64,000 nucleotides of DNA from Streptomyces glomeratus (GCF_021462825.1 NZ_JAKEEB010000009.1:62001-126000), one strand, 5' to 3'; numbered from the stretch's first letter, positions 51,233 to 60,219 are shown. Notes: generated by a model from the letters alone, not told the origin. Numbers and translations are program-made.

Positions 51233-52471
51233 GTGAGCAGCGAGAACTCTTCGGCGGACGGCGTGCAGCGGGTGTGGGACGTCGTCGTGGTGGGCGCAGG
51301 GCCCGCGGGAGCCTCGGCCGCCTACGCGGCGGCCGTCGCCGGACGCAGCGTGCTGCTGGTGGAGAAGGCGGAGCTGCCCCGTTACAAGACCTGCGGCGGC
51401 GGCATCATCGGCCCCTCGCGCGACGCCCTGCCGCCCGGCTTCGAGCTGCCGCTGCGTGACCGGGTGCACGCGGTCACCTTCTCCAACAACGGCCGCTTCA
51501 CCCGCACCCGCCGCTCCAAGCAGATGCTGTTCGGGCTGATCAACCGTCCCGAGTTCGACCGGCAACTCGTCGAGCACGCGCAGAAGGCCGGCGCGGAACT
51601 GCGGACGGGCGTGACGGTTTCCCGGGTCGAGCAGCACGGCTCCGCGGTGCCCGACCGGCGCACGGTCGCCGTCGTGCTGCAGGGCGGCGAGACGCTGCTG
51701 GCACATGCCGTGGTGGGCGCGGACGGAAGCGCCAGCCGGATAGGGGCCCATGTCGGGGTGAAGCTCGGCCAGGTGGACCTGGGCCTGGAGGCGGAGATCC
51801 CGGTACCGGAGACCGTCGCCGAGGACTGGAAGGGGCGGGTGCTCATCGACTGGGGTCCGATGCCCGGAAGCTACGGCTGGGTGTTCCCGAAGGGTGACGC
51901 GCTGACGGTCGGTGTGATCTCCCGGCGCGGTGAGGGCGCGGCCACCAAGCGGTACTTGGAGGACTTCATCGCCCGGCTCGGGCTCGCCGGCTTCGAACCG
52001 AGCATCTCCTCGGGGCACTTGACCCGCTGCCGTGCCGACGACTCGCCGCTGTCGCGGGGGCGGGTGCTGGTGTGCGGGGACGCGGCGGGGCTGCTGGAGC
52101 CGTGGACGCGTGAGGGCATCTCTTTCGCGCTGCGGTCGGGGCGGCTCGCCGGGGAGTGGGCGGTCCGGATCGCCGAGGCGCACGATGCCGTGGACACGCG
52201 GCGCCAGGCCCTGAACTACGCGTTCGCGATCAAGGCCGGCCTGGGTGTCGAGATGAGTGTCGGCAAGCGGCTGCTGGCGGTGTTCGAGCGGCGCCCCGGT
52301 CTCATCCACGCGGCACTGACCGGCTTCCGCCCCGCGTGGAAGGCGTTCAAGGACATCACCCAGGGGTCCTCCTCCCTGGCGGAGATGGTCCGCACCCGCC
52401 CGATCGCCCAGCGCGCCCTGACCGCGCTGGACCGGGAGCCCGTGGAGGGCGAGGTCAGTTCCCGAGTGTGA
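51233..52471 (+). CDS. Geranylgeranyl reductase family flavoprotein
   Basis: This 412-residue FAD enzyme has the N-terminal dinucleotide motif VVVGAGPAGASAAYAA, the PRYKTCGGG turn, VGADGS and the C-terminal GDAAGLLEPWTREGISFA typical of GGR. These reduce isoprenoid double bonds (menaquinone side chains, lipids) or carotenoids. GTG 51233 is preceded by GGGAGCAG, and a TAGGAT box (51179-51184) may be its -10. The exact substrate cannot be read; menaquinone is the likeliest. Confidence 0.92.
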   Translation: MSSENSSADGVQRVWDVVVVGAGPAGASAAYAAAVAGRSVLLVEKAELPRYKTCGGGIIGPSRDALPPGFELPLRDRVHAVTFSNNGRFTRTRRSKQMLFGLINRPEFDRQLVEHAQKAGAELRTGVTVSRVEQHGSAVPDRRTVAVVLQGGETLLAHAVVGADGSASRIGAHVGVKLGQVDLGLEAEIPVPETVAEDWKGRVLIDWGPMPGSYGWVFPKGDALTVGVISRRGEGAATKRYLEDFIARLGLAGFEPSISSGHLTRCRADDSPLSRGRVLVCGDAAGLLEPWTREGISFALRSGRLAGEWAVRIAEAHDAVDTRRQALNYAFAIKAGLGVEMSVGKRLLAVFERRPGLIHAALTGFRPAWKAFKDITQGSSSLAEMVRTRPIAQRALTALDREPVEGEVSSRV

Positions 52472-52904
52472 GGTGGAAGACCGGGTGGTCGGGGGCGATC
52501 CGGCGCAGCTCCTCGTCCGGGGAGTCGGGGCCGACACCGTTGAAGAACACCCCGACCTCCGCCTTCCAGCGCCTGAGGTAGGCGCGCAGCAGCGGGACCT
52601 TGTCGTCGTCGGCGACCTCGGTGGCCGTGAACACGTCCACGTTCTTACCGAGACGCAGTTCGCCGCCCCCGGCCGCGCGCATGTTGCGGGTCCACTGCAC
52701 ATGGCCCCGGGGCGCCACCAGGTACTGCTGTCCGTCCACGGTCAGCAGGTTCACGGGGGTGGTGCGCCACTCGCCGCTCTTGCGGCCGCGGACCGCCAGA
52801 ACCCGGGAGCCCCAGACGCTGATGCCGCGGCGGGTCACCCAGGCCACGGCGCGGTTGAAGACGTTGACGGTGAACCAGCCGGGCTTGCGGACGTGCGTGG
52901 ACAT
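52455..52904 (-). CDS. F420-linked nitroreductase (DDN-like) family protein
   Basis: This 149-residue protein of the deazaflavin-dependent nitroreductase family has a split-barrel fold, with conserved RGRKSGEWRTTPVNLL, VAPRGHVQW and WTRNMRA segments. Such proteins use coenzyme F420 to reduce quinones or nitro compounds. ATG 52904 is used because GGAGG lies 6 bases upstream; ATG 52910 is too close. Its 3' end overlaps the convergent reductase gene by 17 bases. It is divergent from a TetR gene across palindromes. Confidence 0.88.
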   Translation of the reverse strand: MSTHVRKPGWFTVNVFNRAVAWVTRRGISVWGSRVLAVRGRKSGEWRTTPVNLLTVDGQQYLVAPRGHVQWTRNMRAAGGGELRLGKNVDVFTATEVADDDKVPLLRAYLRRWKAEVGVFFNGVGPDSPDEELRRIAPDHPVFHLTLGN

Positions 52905-52931
52905 GACCATCCTCCAGGGGCGGAAAACTGT

Positions 52932-53006
52932 GAGCGCTGCTCTCGCTGAACGACAGTCTGGGGGAGATCGGTGATCCATTGCAAGAGCAGTGCTCACTGA
53001 TCAGTG
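52932..53006. promoter_or_regulatory. Operator cluster between the nitroreductase and TetR genes
   Basis: GAGCGCTGCTC (52932-52942) and GAGCAGTGCTC (52986-52996) are matching 11-bp palindromes (GAGCNNNGCTC), and CACTGATCAGTG (52995-53006) is a perfect 12-bp palindrome. They fit a TetR dimer acting on both divergent genes. Confidence 0.65.
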
Positions 53007-53056
53007 CGGTGCTCTCGGTTGTGTGCACTGCTCCGGAATCGTGGCAGACTGCCGAC

Positions 53057-53749
53057 ATGAGCACCCCCCGAGGAGCCCGCGCCCGCGCCAGGACCGAGGT
53101 CACCGCCGCCATCAAGGACGAGGCCCGCAGACAGCTCGCCGCGGAGGGTGCGCCCAGGCTCTCCCTGCGCGCCGTCGCCCGTGAACTGGGCATGGTCTCG
53201 TCCGCGCTCTACCGCTACTTCCCCAGCCGCGACGACCTGCTCACCGCGCTCATCATCGACGCCTACGACGCCCTCGGGGAAGCGGCCGAGGCCGCGGACG
53301 CGAGGGCCGGCGACATGGCCCCCGCGCAGCGCTGGGTCGCCGTGTGCGAGGCCGTACGCGGGTGGGCGCTCGCGCATCCGCACGAGTACGCGCTGATCTA
53401 CGGCTCGCCCGTGCCCGGGTACTCCGCGCCCGAGACGACCATCCCGGCCGCCAGCCGCGTGGGTGTGCTGCTGTTCGGCATCGTGCGCGACGCCCACCGG
53501 CAGCGCGGCGTGGCCCGCACCCCGCTGCCCGCCGAACTCGAGCCCGAAGCCCGCCGCATGACCGACGACCTGGCCCCCGATCTGCCGCCCGAGGTGGTGA
53601 CGGCCGGGGTCGCCGCCTGGGCGCAGCTGTTCGGGCTGGTCGGATTCGAGGTGTTCGGGCAGTTCAACCGGGTCGTGGAGGACCGGGAGGAGTTCTTCCG
53701 GCACGCGGCGGCCCGGCTGGCTCACGGTGTGGGCCTGGTCTTCCCGTAG
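53057..53749 (+). CDS. TetR/AcrR family regulator
   Basis: This 230-residue regulator has the HTH at RLSLRAVARELGMVSSALYRYF and a C-terminal WHG-type ligand domain (WAQLFGLVGFEVFGQF near residue 195). ATG 53057 gives the family start. It is divergent from the F420-type nitroreductase and probably represses it in response to a small electrophile or drug. Confidence 0.92.
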   Translation: MSTPRGARARARTEVTAAIKDEARRQLAAEGAPRLSLRAVARELGMVSSALYRYFPSRDDLLTALIIDAYDALGEAAEAADARAGDMAPAQRWVAVCEAVRGWALAHPHEYALIYGSPVPGYSAPETTIPAASRVGVLLFGIVRDAHRQRGVARTPLPAELEPEARRMTDDLAPDLPPEVVTAGVAAWAQLFGLVGFEVFGQFNRVVEDREEFFRHAAARLAHGVGLVFP

Positions 53750-53852
53750 CAGCCGCCTCCCGGAGCCGCCGGGCGGTACTCCCCGGGGAGTACACGTGAT
53801 CACCTCTCCCGGCGGACGTCTCCCGCCGTCGGCTGCGTCTAGCGTGAACGTC

Positions 53853-55148
53853 ATGGAGGAGCAGAGCGCAGCAGGCCCGCGGCGTCGGCCCGGACTGCCG
53901 TGGTCGCCCGGACCGCCCGGGAGAGCGGGATCGCCGTGGAGAGCTGGACCGCCGTGGGGGAGCCGCCGGGACGACGAGGCCCGCGGCTCCCGTCTGCCCT
54001 GGCGCTCCACCCTGCTGCTCACCGTACTGGTGGTCGTCGGTACCCATCTCGCGGCCCAGGACCGCCAGGGCGAACGCGCACACCTCGATGTCTTCGCCCA
54101 TGTGCTGCTGCTCGTGGCCGCGGGGGCACTGCTGTGGCGGCAGCGGCGTCCGGTGCCCGTCGCGTTCGTGACGGCCGCCGCCGCGACCGTGTATCTGGGC
54201 GCCGGATACCCGTACGGCCCGGTCTTCCTCACCGTCGCCGTCGGCTGTTTCGGCGCCCTCGTCGCCGGGCGTCGCGTGGCGGCGTGGACGGCCGTCGGGA
54301 TGTTCTGGGCCGGGCATGTCCTCGTGTCGCACTGGCTGTACCGGTGGCTGCCGCCGCCCGGGGACGCGGCCGCCTCCTGGGTACAGGAGCCGGTCATCGC
54401 CACCTGGGTGGTGGCGTTCGTGGCGGTCGCCGAACTGGTGCGCGTCCGGCGCGAGCAGTGGGCGCGCGAGCGGGCCGAACGGGCGCAGGCCGCGCGGCGG
54501 CGCGCCGACGAGGAGCGGTTGCGCATCGCCCGCGAACTCCACGACGTCCTCGCGCACAGCATCTCCGTGATCAACGTCCAGGCGGGAGTGGGCCTCGCGC
54601 TGCTGGACTCCGACCCGGAGCAGGCGCGCACGGCGCTCACCACGATCAAGGCTGCCAGCAAGGAGGCGCTCGGGGGGGGGGTGCGCCAGGTGCTCGACAC
54701 CCTGCGCACGTCCGGTGACGCGCCCCGCGCGCCCGCGCCCGGGCTGGGGAGGCTGCCCGAACTGGTCGAGCAGGCCGCGAGCGCCGGGCTGGCGGTCACC
54801 GTCGAGGGCGCGGCGCCCCGGCTCGCCCCGGGCACCGATCTCGCCGCCTTCCGTATCGTCCAGGAGGCGCTCACCAACGTGGTACGGCACTCGGGATCGC
54901 GGCAGGCGCGCGTGCACGTCGGCACCGGGGCGGGGGCGCTCCGACTCCGCATCGACGACGACGGGCCCGCGACCGGCGCCGACGCGGGCGGCGGCGGCAA
55001 CGGGCTGGCCGGGATGCGGGAGCGGGCTGCCGCGCTCGGCGGCACGATCGAGGCGGGCGCACGTGCCGACGGAGGGTTCCGGGTGCTCGCCGTGCTGCCC
55101 CTGAGGGCGTCCTCCGGGGGGACCGTCGAGCGCCGGGAGGACCGATGA
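53853..55148 (+). CDS. NarL-type sensor histidine kinase with a G10 tract
   Basis: This 431-residue kinase has a proline-rich N-terminal 50 residues, four or five membrane helices (residues 55-190), a HisKA_3 dimerisation domain with the phospho-acceptor in RELHDVLAHSISV, and an HATPase domain (FRIVQEALTNVVRHS, GNGLAGMRER). The helix after the acceptor reads KEALGGGVRQVL, where relatives have EALGEVR: ten G in a row (54672-54681) replace a Glu codon. A TAGCGT box 8 bases before the ATG suggests a leaderless mRNA. It overlaps the response-regulator gene by 4 bases. Confidence 0.88.
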   Translation: MEEQSAAGPRRRPGLPWSPGPPGRAGSPWRAGPPWGSRRDDEARGSRLPWRSTLLLTVLVVVGTHLAAQDRQGERAHLDVFAHVLLLVAAGALLWRQRRPVPVAFVTAAAATVYLGAGYPYGPVFLTVAVGCFGALVAGRRVAAWTAVGMFWAGHVLVSHWLYRWLPPPGDAAASWVQEPVIATWVVAFVAVAELVRVRREQWARERAERAQAARRRADEERLRIARELHDVLAHSISVINVQAGVGLALLDSDPEQARTALTTIKAASKEALGGGVRQVLDTLRTSGDAPRAPAPGLGRLPELVEQAASAGLAVTVEGAAPRLAPGTDLAAFRIVQEALTNVVRHSGSRQARVHVGTGAGALRLRIDDDGPATGADAGGGGNGLAGMRERAAALGGTIEAGARADGGFRVLAVLPLRASSGGTVERREDR

Positions 55149-55810
55149 TCCGTGTACTGCTCGCCGACGACCAGTCGTTGGTCAGGGCGGGGTTCAAGGC
55201 GCTGCTGGACGCCCAGCCGGACATCGAGGTGGCGGGGGAGGCGGCCGACGGCGAGGAGGCGGTGCGCAGGGTGCGCGAGCTGCGGCCCGACGTCGTACTG
55301 ATGGACGTTCGCATGCCGCTGGTCGACGGGCTCGTGGCGACCCGCAAGATCACCGGGGACCCGGACCTGGAGGCGGTGAAGGTGGTCATGCTCACCACCT
55401 TCGAACTCGACGAGTACGTCTTCGAGGCGATCCGCTCCGGGGCGTCCGGCTTCCTCGTCAAGGACACCGAGCCGGACGAACTGCTGCGCGCCGTACGGGC
55501 CGTGGTCGAGGGCGATGCTCTGCTCTCGCCGGGTGTGACGAGGCGGCTGATCTCCGAGTTCGCCGCCCGTTCCAGACAGCCCGCGGCCGCCACCTCACTG
55601 TCCGCCCTCACGGAGCGGGAACGGGAGGTGATGGCCCTGGTCGGGATGGGCCTGTCCAACGACGAGATCGCCCGCCGGCTGGTCGTCAGCCCGCTCACGG
55701 CGAAGACCCACGTCAGCCGCACCATGGTCAAGCTGGGTGCCCGTGACCGGGCTCAACTGGTGGTGCTTGCCTACGAGTCGGGGCTGGTGCGACCGGGTTG
55801 GCTGGGCTGA
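55145..55810 (+). CDS. NarL/LuxR-type response regulator
   Basis: This 221-residue regulator has a receiver domain with the acidic pocket LLADDQ, phosphorylation site Asp in LMDVRMP and Lys in LVKDTEP. The C-terminal LuxR HTH has the pattern LTEREREVMALVGMGLSN, then EIARRLVVSPLTAKTHVS. All key residues are present. It is the coupled partner of the kinase, and its targets are unknown. Confidence 0.95.
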   Translation: MIRVLLADDQSLVRAGFKALLDAQPDIEVAGEAADGEEAVRRVRELRPDVVLMDVRMPLVDGLVATRKITGDPDLEAVKVVMLTTFELDEYVFEAIRSGASGFLVKDTEPDELLRAVRAVVEGDALLSPGVTRRLISEFAARSRQPAAATSLSALTEREREVMALVGMGLSNDEIARRLVVSPLTAKTHVSRTMVKLGARDRAQLVVLAYESGLVRPGWLG

Positions 55811-56082
55811 CTCCCGGCGCCTCGCCCAAAGCGCACCAGCACGCTGACGACCCGGGCGACGAAGAGCACGGCGGCCGCGACGGCACCGGAGGCGAAGAGC
55901 GTGCGCCGTGCACCGCCCGCCAGGCCGAACGCGAACACCGGTCCCGCCACGGCCCCGAACAGCAGGGCCGCCGCGAGCGCGGCACTGCACAGCGCGTAGC
56001 CGATCTCGACCGTGATCGCATCCCGCTCGGCCTGGGTGCGCCGTGGCCGGGCGGCAGGTGAACGTCCCCCGTGGTTCTCCAT
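55771..56082 (-). CDS. DUF6332 family membrane protein
   Basis: This 103-residue protein has a basic N-terminus (RTQAERDAITVEIGYAL) and two hydrophobic helices (residues about 27-50 and 62-85). The pattern matches DUF6332, a small Streptomyces family of unknown role. Its 3' end overlaps the convergent response-regulator gene by 40 bases, inside coding sequence on both strands. Confidence 0.7.
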   Translation of the reverse strand: MENHGGRSPAARPRRTQAERDAITVEIGYALCSAALAAALLFGAVAGPVFAFGLAGGARRTLFASGAVAAAVLFVARVVSVLVRFGRGAGSQPSQPGRTSPDS

Positions 56083-56100
56083 GCGTCGAGTCAGACAGGC

Positions 56101-56138
56101 GTGCGCCCGGCGGGGCAAGAAAGCCGTGCCGGGCGCAC
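56101..56138 (-). terminator. Terminator hairpin after the MFS gene
   Basis: GTGCGCCCGGC (56101-56111) pairs perfectly with GCCGGGCGCAC (56128-56138). It lies 16 bases beyond the MFS stop and before the DUF6332 start on the same strand. Confidence 0.8.
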
Positions 56139-56154
56139 ACGGGGAGGTTTCCCC

Positions 56155-57636
56155 CTAGTCGCGGGCCGCCACGGGCTCCGCGTCCACCTCCTGCGGAAGG
56201 GACCCGGCCACCACCAGGGACCTTTGCGACCGGCGCGCGGTCAGTCCCGGGAGGGTGATGAGCAGGCCCACGAGGGCGATGCCGGTGACCACGATCAGAC
56301 CGGGCCGGTAGCTGTCGAGCACGGCCTGGGGCGAGGGGTGCGCGGGCGCGTCGGCGGTCACCACCGCCGTCACCACGGCCAGGAAGATGGCGCCGCCCAC
56401 CTGGACCGAGGTGTTGAGCAGACCGGAGACCATGCCCTGCTCGTGGTCCTCGACGCCACTGGTGGCCTGGATGTTGAGCGACGGGAAGACCAGTGCGCAG
56501 GCCGCGCCGATCAGCAGCATGCTCGGCAGGATGGCGGCCGCGTAGCCGGGGTGCAGGCTGACGCGCAGGAACAGCGCATAGCCGACGACCATGAGTCCGA
56601 AGCCCACCGCGATCAGCCGCGGGGTCCCGAAGCGGTCGACGATCGCGCCCACCTTCGTCGAGGAGACGGCCACCAGCGCCCCGGCGGGCAGGAAGGCGAG
56701 CGCCGTGTGCAGCGCCGACCAGCCGAGCAGCGACTGCATGTACAGCGTGACCAGGAACTGGAAGCCGACGTAGGACCCGAAGAAGGCCATCGCGCCGAGT
56801 TGTGCGCGGATCTGGGTGCCCGAGCGCAGCACGCCCAGCCGGATCAGCGGGCCGGCCGAGCGCCGCTCGACGGCGACGAAGACCGTCAGGAGAACGGCGA
56901 CGGCGAGGAAGGACAGCGGCGTACGGGCGGACGCCCAGCCGGCCTGTGGTGCCTGGACCACGGTGAAGACGAGCAGCAGCATCGACGCGGTGCCGAGGAC
57001 GGCGCCGGGGATGTCGTAGCCGTTGTGGTCCTTCTCCCGTTCGCTGCGGGGCAGCAGCTTCAGGCCCGCGAGCAGGGCGATCAGTGCGATCGGCGCGGGC
57101 AGCAGCATGGTCAGGCGCCAGCTGGCCTCGGTGAGCAGACCGGAGAGCACCAGGCCCATGGAGAAGCCGGTGGCCGCGCAGGTGGTGTAGATCGACAAGG
57201 CCCGGTTGCGCAGTGGGCCCTCGGCGAAGGTGGTGGTGATGATGGACAGGCCGGCCGGTGCCGTGAACGCGGCGCTCAGGCCCTTGACGAAGCGGCTGGC
57301 GATGAGCAGCGGCCCCGAGTCGACGAGCCCGCCCAGCAGAGAGGCCACCGCGAAGACGGCCAGGGCGACCAGGAACACCTGGCGCCTGCCGAGCAGGTCC
57401 GCGGTGCGTCCGCCGAGCAGGAGCAGTCCGCCGTATCCCAGGATGTAGCCGCTGACGACCCATTGCAGGGTCGACGTCGTCAGATGGAGATCGGAACCGA
57501 TGGACGGCAGGGCGACGCCGACCATCGACACGTCCAGTGCGTCCAGGAACATCGCGGCGCAGAGCACCAGCAGGGTGCCCCACAGCCGGGGAGTCCAGCG
57601 TCCCTCGGACGCGGGGGTGGTGAGCGGAGAGGTCAT
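56155..57636 (-). CDS. MFS drug-efflux transporter (DHA2-like)
   Basis: This 493-residue transporter has about 14 membrane helices. Motifs A and B of drug:H+ antiporters appear in LGGRTADLLGRRQVF and RFVKGLSAAF, and MFLDALDVSMVGVALPSI is the first helix. ATG 57636 is used; an in-frame upstream codon at 57663 would lie in the operator. It is divergent from a MarR gene across palindromes, the usual inducible efflux arrangement. Substrate unknown. Confidence 0.9.
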   Translation of the reverse strand: MTSPLTTPASEGRWTPRLWGTLLVLCAAMFLDALDVSMVGVALPSIGSDLHLTTSTLQWVVSGYILGYGGLLLLGGRTADLLGRRQVFLVALAVFAVASLLGGLVDSGPLLIASRFVKGLSAAFTAPAGLSIITTTFAEGPLRNRALSIYTTCAATGFSMGLVLSGLLTEASWRLTMLLPAPIALIALLAGLKLLPRSEREKDHNGYDIPGAVLGTASMLLLVFTVVQAPQAGWASARTPLSFLAVAVLLTVFVAVERRSAGPLIRLGVLRSGTQIRAQLGAMAFFGSYVGFQFLVTLYMQSLLGWSALHTALAFLPAGALVAVSSTKVGAIVDRFGTPRLIAVGFGLMVVGYALFLRVSLHPGYAAAILPSMLLIGAACALVFPSLNIQATSGVEDHEQGMVSGLLNTSVQVGGAIFLAVVTAVVTADAPAHPSPQAVLDSYRPGLIVVTGIALVGLLITLPGLTARRSQRSLVVAGSLPQEVDAEPVAARD

Positions 57637-57658
57637 GCCCCAGAGACTTGCATGCGTA

Positions 57659-57671
57659 TGCATTCAATGCA
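57659..57671. promoter_or_regulatory. MarR operator between MFS and marR
   Basis: TGCATTCAATGCA is a perfect palindrome around a central base, in AT-richer sequence. The wider TTGCAT...ATGCAA repeat also surrounds it. It is 23 bases upstream of the MFS ATG, within the 86-base gap to marR. Confidence 0.7.
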
Positions 57672-57722
57672 AGCGCATTTAATTCGGGTGCAACAAAGCG
57701 GGTTCTTTGCTACGGTGCGGCC

Positions 57723-58118
57723 ATGGCGGCTGTGAGCAAGGCCGAGCGGGCGCTCGTGAACCGATGGCGCGCCATCCTGGCGCTGCACGCACGCACCCAG
57801 TGCGAACTCGACCGCGCACTGCACGCTCATGGCCTGTGTGCCAGCGACTTCGAGGTGCTCGACCTGCTGTCCGAGGACTCGGTTCCGGACGGCACGTACG
57901 CCTACCGCGTCCAGGAGATCTCCGAGCGGGTCCATCTGAGCCAGAGCGCTCTGTCGCGGCTCGTCGCCCGCCTGGAGAAGGACGGGCTGGTCGAGCGGGC
58001 CATGTGTGCGGAGGACCGGCGTGGCGTACGCGTGGCTCTCACGGCCAAGGGGCGCGCCGTGCACCGGGAAGCGCTGCCGGTGCACCGCGCCGTGCTGACG
58101 AGGATGCTGACGGACTGA
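57723..58118 (+). CDS. MarR family regulator
   Basis: This 131-residue winged-helix protein has a recognition helix region HLSQSALSRLVARLEKDGLV and wing CAEDRRGVRVALTAKG. A TACGGT box (57711-57716) followed by the ATG 6 bases later, without a ribosome site, suggests a leaderless mRNA. Probably represses the divergent MFS transporter and itself. Confidence 0.9.
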   Translation: MAAVSKAERALVNRWRAILALHARTQCELDRALHAHGLCASDFEVLDLLSEDSVPDGTYAYRVQEISERVHLSQSALSRLVARLEKDGLVERAMCAEDRRGVRVALTAKGRAVHREALPVHRAVLTRMLTD

Positions 58119-58127
58119 GCCCTGCGC

Positions 58128-58868
58128 TCAGCTCCAGGTGACGGCGGACCTCTCGCGCCACAGGGCGGCGACCGAGGCGTCACCCGTCACGTCCGGAAAG
58201 GGCAGCCGGTTCCACAACGCCAGATACAACCGGCCCGCGGGCCCGGCCACTTCACAGTCCGCGTTCCCCGTGCCCTCCCGCTCGGCCACGGGCGGCCCGG
58301 CCGACAGGCGTACGCTCCACACGGCGTCGTCCGCATCCGTCGCCCGCACCCGCAGCACCCGGGGCACCTCGCTGCGGACCCTGCTCCTGTCGCGGGCGTG
58401 GAAGCCGAGCAGCAGCTCGTCGATGCCGTCGAGCGCGAAGTCCGTGCCGACCGCGGTGGGCGTCCCGCCGCGCGCCGACTCCGCGTCGAAGCGATGCACG
58501 GCCGTCTCGTGCGCCTGCCGCCGGGCCCAGAAGGCAAGGGGCGAGGGCGCCGGCAGGAAGTGCCAGCACCGCACGTCCGGCGGGGCGGAGGACAGGGTGC
58601 CGACGAGATGGCGGTGCCCCTCGCGGAACCAGGTGACGAGCGCCGCGCCGTCGAGATCCGGCAGCCCGCCGTCGGGGTGGTACGCGGTGTGCCCCTCGGC
58701 GACGAACGCCGCCGCCCAGCGGTGCACCATCCCGGTGTGCCGCAGCAGATCCCGCACCCGCCACTTCGGGCAGGTCGGCACCTCCGCCCCCGTACCCGTC
58801 TCCTCCGCGGCGGCGGCCAGCAGCCGCCCCTCCCGGTCCAGGGCCTTTATGAACTCGGCAGTCTCCAT
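58128..58868 (-). CDS. Mycothiol-dependent maleylpyruvate isomerase family protein
   Basis: This 246-residue protein has an N-terminal DinB-like metal-binding four-helix bundle: WRVRDLLRHTGMVHRW supplies one His, and RRQAHETAVHRFDAE the other His/Glu ligands. A C-terminal MDMPI_C-like domain follows. Such enzymes use mycothiol as a thiol cofactor, consistent with an actinobacterium. Several paralogues are usual per genome and most have unknown substrates. Confidence 0.88.
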   Translation of the reverse strand: METAEFIKALDREGRLLAAAAEETGTGAEVPTCPKWRVRDLLRHTGMVHRWAAAFVAEGHTAYHPDGGLPDLDGAALVTWFREGHRHLVGTLSSAPPDVRCWHFLPAPSPLAFWARRQAHETAVHRFDAESARGGTPTAVGTDFALDGIDELLLGFHARDRSRVRSEVPRVLRVRATDADDAVWSVRLSAGPPVAEREGTGNADCEVAGPAGRLYLALWNRLPFPDVTGDASVAALWRERSAVTWS

Positions 58869-58941
58869 GCGGCCGAGTGTGCCGGACGGAGCCCCGGCGA
58901 GGGGACGTACGTGCCGCGTTCGACGGACAACGCCCCGGCCC

Positions 58942-60219
58942 TCAGAACCGCACCGGCAGCCGCAGCAGGTGGAACCCGTCGCCCGGCCAGTGCCCGAACT
59001 CCAGATCGTCCCGCCGCACCGCGAGGGCGGTGTCCGGGCGGCGGATCAGCACCCGGTCGAGCACGACCGAGGTGACGAGACGGCCCAGGGCGGCGCCCAG
59101 GCAGTAGTGGGCACCGTGACCGAAGGCGAGATGGTCCTCGCCGCGGCCGAACTTCCGGGAGACGTCGAGGCGCTCGGGTGCCCGGCCGTACTCTCGCGGG
59201 TCGTGGTCGGCGGCGAGCAGCGCCACGGTCACCGTCTCCCCCTTCCTCAGGGCGGTCCCCGCGAACTCGAAGTCCTCGGTCGCGTACAGCGAGGCGCCGA
59301 TGCGTACGAGGCTGACGTGGCGCAGCAGTTCGGGAACCGCGCGCTCCAGCAGTGCGGGATCGGAGCGGAGCGCGGCCAGTTGCTCCGGGTGGTCGAAGAG
59401 GGCGAGAACCGCATGGGCGAGGAACAGGGCGGGCGGCGTGATCCCGGTGCTGATCAGCAGGAAGACCACCGACACCAGCTCGTCCTCGGTCAGCGGCTCC
59501 CCGCCGTCCCGGCCCGCCCCGATCAACGCGGAGACGAGGTCCTCGGTGGGTTCGGCCCGCCGTCGGGCGATCAGCTCCTTGGTGTACTCCACGATGCCGA
59601 CGAGCCCGTCCACCGTGCGGCTGCCGTCGCCGTACGCGAAGTCGTGGATCCACGCGCACACCCGGTCCCGGTCGGGCTCGTCCACGCCGACGAGTTCGCA
59701 GACGACGACCGTGGCCAGCGGATAGGCGAACTCGCCCAGCAGATCCGCCTCGCCCCGCTCCGCGAGCCCGCGCAGCAGATCCTCGGCCGTCCGTTCCACG
59801 AAGGATTGCAGGGCCGCGATGCGCCGGGCGGTGAACGCCCGGGTCAGCGGAGTGCGCAACCGGGCGTGCTCCGGGCCGTCCAGCAGTGCCAGATGACCGG
59901 AGACATACCTGACGTACTCGGCCGGGAAGCCGCCGAGCGCGGCCTCGACCAGTTCCGCCTGCGGGTCGGCGCCGTCGGCTCCGCCGGGGACCCTGGACCG
60001 GTCCCGGACGAGCCGGGGTTCGGTCAGGGCGGCCTTGACATCGGCGTAGCGGGTGACGAGCCGCACGGGGGTCGTCAGGCCCGGCAGCACCACTTCGGGG
60101 AGCTCCTCGCGACTGCGGAAGTCCGCGTAGGCGCCGACGGGGTCCTCGACGAGCCCGGGCGTCAGGTGGACGGGGCAGGAGCCTGTGGAAGCGGGGCCGG
60201 CGGCGGTGTGTGAGGTCAT
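58942..60219 (-). CDS. Cytochrome P450 with an altered I-helix
   Basis: This 425-residue haem monooxygenase has the ExxR motif (PELLRH) and the haem-binding loop FGHGAHYCLGAALGRL, with the Cys ligand. The I-helix usually reads A/G-G-x-D/E-T-T/S; here it is STGITPP, lacking the Gly and the acidic residue that deliver protons to O2, so activity may be changed. ATG 60219 is chosen over the open frame upstream. It sits 25 bases after the remains of a hydrogenase gene. Electron partner and substrate unknown. Confidence 0.87.
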   Translation of the reverse strand: MTSHTAAGPASTGSCPVHLTPGLVEDPVGAYADFRSREELPEVVLPGLTTPVRLVTRYADVKAALTEPRLVRDRSRVPGGADGADPQAELVEAALGGFPAEYVRYVSGHLALLDGPEHARLRTPLTRAFTARRIAALQSFVERTAEDLLRGLAERGEADLLGEFAYPLATVVVCELVGVDEPDRDRVCAWIHDFAYGDGSRTVDGLVGIVEYTKELIARRRAEPTEDLVSALIGAGRDGGEPLTEDELVSVVFLLISTGITPPALFLAHAVLALFDHPEQLAALRSDPALLERAVPELLRHVSLVRIGASLYATEDFEFAGTALRKGETVTVALLAADHDPREYGRAPERLDVSRKFGRGEDHLAFGHGAHYCLGAALGRLVTSVVLDRVLIRRPDTALAVRRDDLEFGHWPGDGFHLLRLPVRF

